Below are positions 56,560-64,000 of a stretch of DNA of 64,000 nt, in pieces. Source of the stretch: Nepenthes gracilis (lineage: Eukaryota; Streptophyta; Magnoliopsida; Caryophyllales; Nepenthaceae). The position numbers were made by a program, and so were the translations under genes. The notes under the pieces were generated by a model. That model searched no databases, was not told where the DNA came from, and was given only the letters and a program-made list of their open reading frames with translations. The first letter of the stretch is position 1. Every line of letters begins with the position of its first letter. Where the stretch lies: NCBI GenBank assembly GCA_033239525.1, contig BSYO01000016.1, forward strand, positions 5,901,045 through 5,965,044. Direction: 5' to 3'.

Positions 56560-57670
56560 AAAGAACTCTGGCCTTAAACGAACTCCCGCCTTAATATGAA
56601 AATGAGCTCCGGCTTTATAAAGAACTGTGGCCTTAATTTAAAATGAACTCCGTCCCTTTTAATGAAAATGCACTCCGTCCCGATAGTAAAATGAACTCTG
56701 TCCCTTTTAATGAAAATGCACTCCGTCCTGATAGTAAAATGAACTCCGTCCAAAAAGCACTCCATCGCTTGAGTGAAAAGCAGTCCGTCCGAAAAGCACT
56801 CCGGCCTCTTTTAAAATGAACTCCGGTCCTAATATGAAATGAACTCCGGCTTTTAATGAACTCCGTCTTTTAAATGAACTCCGCCCTTTAAGAGAAATGA
56901 ACTCCGGCTTTTGAGTTTACGCACTCCGTCCTTATGAAAGAATGAACTCTGGCTTGTATAATAAATAAAAAGAACTCCGGATTTGGATGAAAAATAGCTT
57001 CGGCCTTTGAACTCCGGATTTGGATGAAAAAGTACTCCAAAAGGAACTCTAGCCTCTGTCAAAAGAGCTCTGGCCTTTGTCAAAAAGAACTCCGGTTTTT
57101 GAAAAAGAACTCAAGCCTCAATGTAAAATGAACTCCGGCTTTGTATTGAAAATGAACTCCGGCTGTGAGAAAATAAGCTCCGTCCTTTGAGTAAACAGCA
57201 CTCTATCCGGTTAATGAAAAGCACTCCGTCCTTTGTGTAAAAAGAACTCCGTCCTGTTAATGAAAAGCACTCCGTCCCTATTAATAAAAAGTACTCCGTC
57301 CAAAAAGAGCTCCGTCCTTGTGAAAGTACTTCGTCCAAAAGTACTCCGTCCTTTGAGAAATGAGCTCCGACTTTGAGAAATGAGCTCCATCCTTTGAGAA
57401 ATGAGCTCCGGCTTTGAGAAATGCACTCCGTCCCTTTGAAAGTAAAGCACTCCGTCCCTTTGAAAGTAAAGCACTCCATCCCTTTGAAAGTAAAGCACTC
57501 CGTACCTTTGAAAGTAAAGGCACTCCGTCTAAAAAGCACTCCGTCCAAGCTTTCTGAGGTCCGGCATTTTGAAGAAAAAGAACTCCGGCCTTAATGTGAA
57601 ATGAACTCCAGCCTTTTAAGTTTATGCACTCCGGCCTTTCCTTGATAAAAATCTAAACCGGCCCCAAGTA
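56560..57670 (+). repeat. Degenerate array with CTCCG core (LTR Y)
   Basis: About 50 imperfect units of 16-30 bp: aatgaactccggctttt, aaaagcactccgtccttt, agtaaagcactccgtccc, with locally homogenised runs (57420-57520, four near-identical 27-bp units). Minus-strand frames rich in RSSF or GVLF (56574-57548) are repeat translations. Confidence 0.85.
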
Positions 57671-57814
57671 TAACTGTTTCTGAAAATATGTACTAGTATC
57701 GAGGAAATTGTGTTGTGAAAGTTTGATTTTGAAAATGGGATTTTTGATAAAGAGATGATTTTCGTAACAGTTATTTTGAGACCCGAGACTGACTGCAGTC
57801 CAGGTAAGTTCTTG

Positions 57815-58045
57815 GGTGAGGCCTTAGAACTTATGGTGGTAATTGAGGATAGCTCTGTCCATGGAGCGATTCATGGTCCGCCCTATCCTCAAGGACGTTT
57901 AGCCAGGAGGAACATAGCCCGACCTTCGGGTGGCACACAGTACAGATATCCCTCGGCATGGGATATATATGACATGATATGACATGATAGGCCTTGGATT
58001 GTGGGGATTGAACACAATCTATCCTCGATTATTCACCCCCTCAGC
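57815..58045 (+). other. Conserved intronic block with inverted arms (LTR Y)
   Basis: Left arm taattgaggatag (57840-57852) and right arm ctatcctcgatta (58019-58031) pair over 13 positions with one G-U, followed by ttcaccccctcagctagta as in LTR X. Confidence 0.62.
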
Positions 58046-58123
58046 TAGTAGGGTATACTGGCAGGGTCTGTACTGATATGATATGAAGTACCGTTTACTG
58101 TTTTATGTTATCATACCGATTAC

Positions 58124-59158
58124 TCGGCTGATTTTGCTGAGTATGGTGCTGGTGGAATCTTTGGTTGACTGCAATTGATGCTGAAATTGCTGTTGAAGAA
58201 TTGATTGATGATGGTTACCTCTGTTATTTTGATTCTTTATCTTTGTCAAGGAGTGTGGTGCTGCACTTTTGATGTACTGGTGACGATGAATAGAAGTGCC
58301 AGATGGCCCTGGTGTGGGTGGTTTGTGTTGGCAGCCAGTCTGCTGGTTGTGTTTTGGATGTATATCGTTGCTGGGTTTCTATTTTGAGAATGAACAACCC
58401 ATGTAGATGGCTAGTTTTTCTAGTACTGGATGCAGCTCTATTTGAACTCGATGAAAACTATGTTTTTGCTATTGCATTCTGTTGATGTCACTCCTTTCGG
58501 CGTTGAGAATCGCCGGATCTTTATTAATCTTTGTAAGTGTTGATCTTTGAAAATCGATTGATGTTGGGGGTTTGGCTGCTGGCCTCACCGTTCTTGTTGG
58601 TATTCGCATTTGGTGCGGGCGAACCGGGTTTGGACGGTTTCTCTTTATTGTCACTGTCTTGTGCCCCATCTTGAAATCTCAAAAACGTGGCTGATACTAT
58701 CCTGAATTTTGTCTCAGTGCTGGTGTATCGGTTTTTTTGGGGGCTACCTGTGATTATAATGTGATCCGGGGTGTGCCCGAGATTTTGTCTCGGTGCTATT
58801 CCCGAATGGACGGAGTATCCGGTGTCTATGGCTGTTTCGATTGCCGCCTTTCCTGTTGAAGATGGTCCGGTTGCACTAAAAGCGATCTCCAGGTGTTGCT
58901 TTCGTAATACCGCAAGATGCTCCTACAATGTTGATGATTGTATGGCTGATTATGTGTTTTTTCAGATTACAATTGTTGTATTCCTGTTGAATGTTGTCCT
59001 CTTAGAGGCTATTCTGGTATAATCTGCTGTACCGTTTGCTCGGGGTATGCCCTAGCTTATTATGTTTTATTTCCTAGTCAAAATACTTGGAGATAAAATA
59101 TAGATTTTGTAAATTTTTCTCCCTATAATCCAAAATACTTACTTACCAAAAAAAAAAA
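58124..59158 (+). mobile_element. 5'-truncated LINE (same family as 2376-3533) in LTR Y
   Basis: 1035 bp ending acttaccaaaaaaaaaaa. Flanks gttatcataccgattac (58107-58123) and gttaccataccgattac (59159-59175), 17 bp with one mismatch. The last ~130 nt (cggggtatgccctag near 59040) match the other copy. The upstream part is gctg-rich without a recognised domain. The target is rich in taccgattac repeats, so part of the TSD could be pre-existing repeat. Confidence 0.75.
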
Positions 59159-59830
59159 GTTACCATACCGATTACCGAATATGAAGTACCGATTATCGAA
59201 CATGAAATGCTGTTTACCGATATGATATGTACTGTTCACCTTTTATCGTACCGATTACTGATATGTTATGTTACTGTTTATCGTTTATTGTACCGATTAC
59301 CGATTTTGAAGTATAGCACTGTCAAGGTATGTTTTCTCTATTTCTTGGATTGTATTCTGATTTACCGTTCTGTTTATGTATAGTCACATGACCGTTCTGC
59401 ATCATCGTTTTACTACCCATGTGCATGTACCTTGCTGAGCCTCGGCTCACTGTTTTATATTTTCCCCCACAGATGAAGCGTTAGAGCTTGTGCCTGACGA
59501 GTTGGAGTGATTAGAGCTTGTCTGAAGGATTAAAGACCTCGGAAGCTTATTTTTGGAGAAATATTATTGTAATAACTTGGTGGACTTTTTTGGTTAAACA
59601 TTTTGGCTTTGTACTCGGAAATAAATATTTTTGAATGAATATGAATACTTCCGTAAATGTTAGAATAACTTTCGCTATATTTATTATGGTTAAAAGTGTA
59701 TGGGTCCTAGATGGCATCTGTGATCCTGTGTTCCACCTAATTGGTTTAGTTTGGATTTTCAATTGTGTTTCTGTTTGACGGAAGCTTTGAGGACACAAAA
59801 ACAAAATAAAAAAAAATTCGTTCCGTCACA

Positions 59831-61628
59831 AAAACTGTTGGTTGCTTGCTTGGAGTTGACCCCTGATGGGTCTGATGCATTGTGGTAGGATGTAATACCC
59901 TCAAGAAAGGAGTCTGTGATTGAAATTGCCCTGCTCATAGTTAAAATTGATCAAATAGGTTTTTATTTGAGAAAATTGTACATGTTATTCCCTGAATTTG
60001 AAGGTTAAGGAAATATGGCCTGAAGAAGTAATAAGGATATGTAATGAGGCATTTTGAGGAAACCTTGATGTTTTCTGTACCCTGGAATTGGATTTCTTTT
60101 GGAGTAAGTGATAGGGAGCCTATGATCAGCATCACTCCACTATGAGTTAAAGAAAATAATTGAGGTTTCTAATTAAAGAAACTGTAGGCCTTGTCTCTAG
60201 AATTTTTTTGTTAAATAATTTTCAAAGCTATGGTTGCGCCACTGAGGAAAGATGATCATGTGATGTTCTGAGTGGGTAAACCTGTTTGAAGATCTCAAGG
60301 ATAAATCCCGATGTCTCTAGGAATAAGAGACCCTTGTACTGGTAGATGATACTGGCAAAGAGTGTTCGGATAATCAGGTGTTGTATTCTAGAAATTAAAG
60401 ACAGAACCATGTTCGAAGTATTAGTGTTATGAAATTTTGAAATGAGAAATCCTTGAGGTTATGAGCTACTGATTGAGTTTTGAGAATTAAGTGACAATTC
60501 AAGGTTGATGTTAACTTCTTAGAGACTGATATAATTATAGTTTCTGATTTCATGGTGATTTAAGGGTTAGGAAGATATCTGTTAAGGACATCTTAGAGAA
60601 AGAATAAGAATGTGAAGTGTTTTGCATTCAAGGTTTACCTGTAATATAAAATTTATATTGAAATCCCAACTAAGTCAATCAGAAGGATTTTGGGCAATCA
60701 GCTAAGTTAGAAATGATGAAAAAGCATGGCCATATAATTGATGAGAGAATTGTATATGGAGAATTAAGGATATGAAATCTTGAAACTGGGAGTCCTCATG
60801 ATTTTATTTCAAGATGGTTAGGATGACCCACCCATCCTGAATTATGGTAACGCGTTTGAATGGAATTAGATGGCCTATTGATGTGCCAATGAGATTCTAA
60901 AATTGCTAAGTACTTGAATCTGGGAGTTTGGGGACTATCACCTAGGGTAATATAGATTTCCAGATAATTATCACAATTGAAATTTCTAAATTGATTGTAA
61001 ATCGAGGAGTTGTGGGAATTGTTCATACGATATGGATGTTTCGGGACTTGTTTATTAAGTGTTTAACATGGTTATGAATTTTATGGAGATGTCGATTTAA
61101 TGACATATTAATGAATCTATGAGGATATATAGCATTCTAATTTGGGATCTAATTATAAACTAAGGCATTGCTAATTTTTTAGTTAATTTGATTGGAAAAT
61201 CGTGGATGTCGAGTTAAATTAGATTAGAAGGTAAATTGCAATCGGATGGTCTGTAGTTAGGAAATTAATAAGAGTGTACCACGAAATTTTGGTGAGTTTG
61301 CATAATTCAATATCCAATTTCTTACTGAAAAAGGGAGAATTATTTTCGAGGCCTAACGTAAGTAGAAATAAGGAAATTTTACCTGTTTACAGTTTTGAAC
61401 AATATTAGAAATGTAGTTAATAAATTTGAGTTGCCATTGGATTCGATAGACTTAAGTAAGTATATAGCGAATCAGATGTTAAATGTCTGGACAGTTTGGA
61501 GGATTAAGGTTTTCTAGGATAACCGCTATAATCTGGACAAAATTTGGAGATGATAACGAAATTCCTTAATCTTTGAAATTTAAGGATTATAAAATTTTGA
61601 GGACAAAATTTCTATAAGTGGGGGAGAG
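59831..61628 (+). other. Non-coding internal region of element X and polypurine tract
   Basis: 1.8 kb with stops in all frames and no pol motif. It ends gaggacaaaatttctataag then tgggggagag, the usual gypsy 3' end with a polypurine tract, directly before the LTR at 61629. The internal region of X therefore carries gag but no visible pol. Confidence 0.6.
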
Positions 61629-63783
61629 TGTGAGATCCCGACCCCGAAAACGTGATAATTAGAGAATAATTATATGGGTAAAAATCATGTTAAGGTTTAA
61701 GAATGTAGAAAAAGTGAGTTTGGAAGCGAAAAGAGGACGTTAAGTCCTGTAAGGTACCGATTTTCAAGATATGATTAATATGGGTGGTGAGATTTCGGAT
61801 TTCTAAAATATGGTAATTGGGAGGTAATTAAGTTAAAATTGGCGAATTGTGGTCAAAAGGAATGGAAGGAATCGGTTCGAAAAGTCCAAAGATCCGAAAT
61901 TGGTAAATCGAGAACCGAAGTTGTAAATCGAGAAACGTTAATTCGTAAATAAGATTCTGGGTTTTAAATTATGATAATCATGGCATATTAAGGTTATATA
62001 ATCAAAATTAGGGTCCAAGGATGCAAAGAATTGGATTGAAAGAGTCAAAAAGGGTCCCGGATGGGAAAAATGCGAAGTAGGTTTGCTGCAAGCTCGATGC
62101 GGGCTTGACCAGCGCTCGAGCTCTAACGGGGCGTGAAATACAGAACCTCCCGCTCGAAGTGCGCTTGATGAGCGCTCGAGGCATTGTGTTGACAGGGCGG
62201 TGCGCTTGGATAGCGCTCGAGCAATCGAGCACTTGTGGCGCGGTGTTGACACAGCGGTGCGCCTGGGTGGCACTCGAGCCCCGACTGTGTATAAAAGCCC
62301 GTACGAGATTTGTGCGGCATTTTTTAGGGTTTATGGAGAGAGAGAGCAGTAAGAACAAAAGGGAAAGGGAAGAAAAGAGAAGGAAGAGGGAAAAATCCAC
62401 CGATCAACTCCAATCCGGGTAAAAATAACTGTAGACCGACTTCAGGTAAGTGTACTCCGAATGTTATTTACCATTTTTACAGAGTTTTAATACCTCAAAT
62501 ATTGTATTTATACTCTAAATCCATGTTTCTCCATGTTTTGCATAAATACTTCCTGATTCTGGAAATTAATCGGACAGATTTCATATTTACATATATATAC
62601 CGCAACATATGGCATCGATTTTATGAAACTGCATGGATTTTGTATCCCTTTATTGTTCAAAAATATTATCAAAACCCTAGATACGAAAATGAAGGGTTTT
62701 AATGATTTTTATCCATAATTTTTGTTATATAAAAGTTAACTTGTATTGAAATAAAGCTCACGATGTATTGTGTATCTGAAAGTTTTATACGAACTTATAC
62801 GGATAAATTACTGTAAACTCTTGGAGATAATCTGAAGGGTTTTTAAACTATTTCTGTATATTCCGAAACTAAACTGAAAGATTTTAAACTGTTACGGTAT
62901 ATTCTGAAATGAATCTGAAACGTTTCAAACTGTTACTATTTATTCTGAAACTGATTGGAGAGTTTTTTTGAAACTCTAACTAATTTCTAAATTGAAAAGG
63001 GGTTTTCAGTTAAGAAAATGAGAAGAAAACTATTTCTGATACCAGGACTGATATATGGTCATATGAGGTTCTTCGACATGCATTAGAATATTACGGTGGT
63101 AATCGAAAATAATTGCATCCATAGAGTTATATGTGGTCTGCCTTTCCTCGGGACGTTAATTAATGAGGGCAGTATACTGATCCTGGAAGATGATAATCCT
63201 TCGTTCCTGGAGGATAATAATCCTTTGTCGGCTTTGAGTTGTATGCCGTAGAGCACAATCGGTCCCTGTACAGCACTGATATTGGCCCTGGATTGTGTCA
63301 AATAAATCAATCTATCCCCGATTATTCACCTCCTTGGCTAATAGGGTATGGTAGTTGGGTCCCTAGGATATTAAATTGGAATTTTCTCAAGAAACAAATG
63401 GGATTTGGAATTGTTTTATGAACCGTGATGTATGTTTAAATAGAATCATGGTTTACTCCTGTTTCCGTGAACTGGTCCTATTCTTCAAACCTGATATTAA
63501 TGTGTTTTCTATCCCAACATGATTTATATTTTCTGAGACCTGTTTATATGAAAATTAGGCTTTCCTTATGATTATCGTACATGTTTCTGCCCACCTGCAT
63601 TTATGACCTAAAAATGCTTCTATAATCACTATTTTATCGCATTCATACCTCGTATGCAACTGTAACTGCCTTATTGTATTATGCTTTGCATGAGAGCGTT
63701 ATGTTCTGCATGTCTTAGTACCTTACTGGGTTTCGACTCACTGTTTACTGTTTTTTCCTTCTCCGAATAAGGATATAGTGAAT
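61629..63783 (+). repeat. Right LTR of element X, interrupted by LTR Z
   Basis: Begins tgtgagatcccgacccc and matches 51122-53278. TATA box tataaaag 62290-62297 after the 57-bp tandem pair. Donor ttcag/gtaagtgt at 62445/62446, inverted arms 63100-63111 and 63313-63324. It is cut at 63783 where LTR Z starts; the remaining ~570 bp would lie beyond the window. Confidence 0.85.
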
Positions 63784-64000
63784 GTAACGACCCAAAATTT
63801 GAATAAGGAAATTTTAACCATCAGGTCCGGTCAACGCCTGTTGACCGGAAAATCCAAAGGTGAAGAAGTCCGGAATTGGTATTGAGGAAATGGCTGTCCG
63901 GATTTCCCTTAATGAAGTCCGGATTTCCATAATAAAAGAAGTCCGGATTTCGTTGGGCAAATGAAGTCCGGATTTCCCTTGGTAAATGAACTCCGGATTT
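63784..64000 (+). mobile_element. LTR Z start (family of LTR B), runs off the window
   Basis: tgtaacgacccaaaat matches the start of LTR B (TGTAACGACCC). It is followed by ggtcaacgcctgttgacc and then repeated gaagtccggatttcc units, as in the U3 of LTR B. The insertion is into the X LTR. The far end and TSD are outside the window. Confidence 0.75.

Larger units (their letters stand above)
56296..59472 (+). other. Putative intra-LTR intron of LTR Y (GC-AG)
   Basis: Donor ctctcag/gcaagtgtacc. Acceptor: ttgctgagcctcggctcactg, pyrimidines, ccccacag/atgaagcg. Length 3177 nt, of which about 1050 is the LINE. A second consensus donor, ccag/gtaagtt, is at 57801-57808. Confidence 0.5.
55587..59830 (+). 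mobile_element. LTR Y: large gypsy-type LTR containing a LINE
   Basis: Begins near tatgagattcc (55587) and ends ttcgttccgtcaca. Without the LINE (58124-59158 plus one TSD) it is about 3.2 kb. Order as in LTR A: U3 with CCGG units (55700-55950), TATA 56141, donor-like ctcag/gcaagtgtacc 56295/56296, arrays 56560-57670, inverted arms 57840-58031, acceptor-like cccccacag 59472, polyadenylation-like aataaatattt. No TSD was found, and the tract before it looks like a polypurine tract, so it may be a 3' LTR rather than a solo LTR. Confidence 0.65.

Noticed and set aside
56574..57548. Minus-strand ORFs of 63-145 codons rich in RSSF, GVLF and similar
   Set aside because: They are translations of the degenerate CTCCG repeat in LTR Y. 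Three overlapping frames are all open, which is typical of short repeats and not of a gene.
57799..57808. ccag/gtaagtt as the main splice donor of LTR Y
   Set aside because: A perfect consensus, but the matching place in LTR X (ccaggactaat, 52551) lacks gtaagt. The conserved donor across families is the one at 56296.
1..64000. tRNA, rRNA or snRNA genes
   Set aside because: No cloverleaf, rRNA core or snRNA signature was recognised on either strand. The TGGTATCAGAG matches are retrotransposon primer sites.

Overview
This is plant nuclear DNA from a transposon-dense, probably heterochromatic region. The signs are Ty1/copia elements primed by initiator tRNA-Met, a Ty3/gypsy Tat-lineage element with an Asp-tRNA type primer site, two RNase H domains and an antisense ORF, TATA-driven LTRs several kilobases long, and LINE 3' tails with long target-site duplications. 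The species cannot be named from the sequence. I found no intact host gene and no RNA gene. Almost every long ORF is a broken transposon piece or a chance reading of a repeat.

Layout. 1-2.1 kb: AT-rich, with a possible promoter at the left edge and a 19-nt LINE insertion. 2.4-3.5 kb: a truncated LINE inside a repeat whose unfilled paralogue lies near 13 kb. 3.9-11.6 kb: a decayed + strand copia element, split by a complete gag-only element (4574-8986, minus). 11.7-12.7 kb: solo LTR of the Tat family. 13.1-13.7 kb: a copia-type solo LTR. 14.2-16.7 kb: a minus-strand copia element whose protease is split by a solo LTR. 16.9-17.7 kb: another solo LTR. 18.6-25 kb: a minus-strand copia element whose RNase H is split by two large solo LTRs (A and B) in opposite orientations. 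26.5-37.2 kb: a complete but dead Tat-lineage gypsy element (minus) with matching TSDs. 37.9-40.8 kb: a truncated copia element. 41.9-46.3 kb: a second gag-only element (plus), just upstream of a possible fragment of a host gene for a plastid protein. 48.2-49.3 kb: a possible host gene relic. 49.3-64 kb: a nest of gypsy LTRs, comprising element X (LTRs 51122-53851 and 61629 onward, gag at 54261), a large LTR Y interrupted by a LINE, and the start of LTR Z that interrupts the right LTR of X.

How the parts relate. The gag-only copia family and element X carry a gag gene, primer site and polypurine tract but no recognisable polymerase, so they would depend on enzymes from other elements. The copia remnants in the window are the targets into which later LTR elements inserted, and the TSDs allow the order of events to be read.

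Most unusual observations. (1) The large gypsy-type LTRs A, B, X and Y share a TATA box, then about 110-155 nt downstream a GC- or GT-type splice donor, then 1.3-3.2 kb later a branch-site-like motif, pyrimidine tract and AG. This suggests an intron lying wholly inside the LTR. (2) That presumed intron holds a conserved pair of inverted arms (TAATCGAGGATA and TATCCTCGATTA), 130-220 nt apart. (3) Degenerate CCGG-core arrays expand inside the intron and in U3. (4) A GCTCGAG-type motif is repeated in the U3 of several copia and gypsy LTRs. (5) Two LINE insertions are so truncated that only about 20 nt remain.
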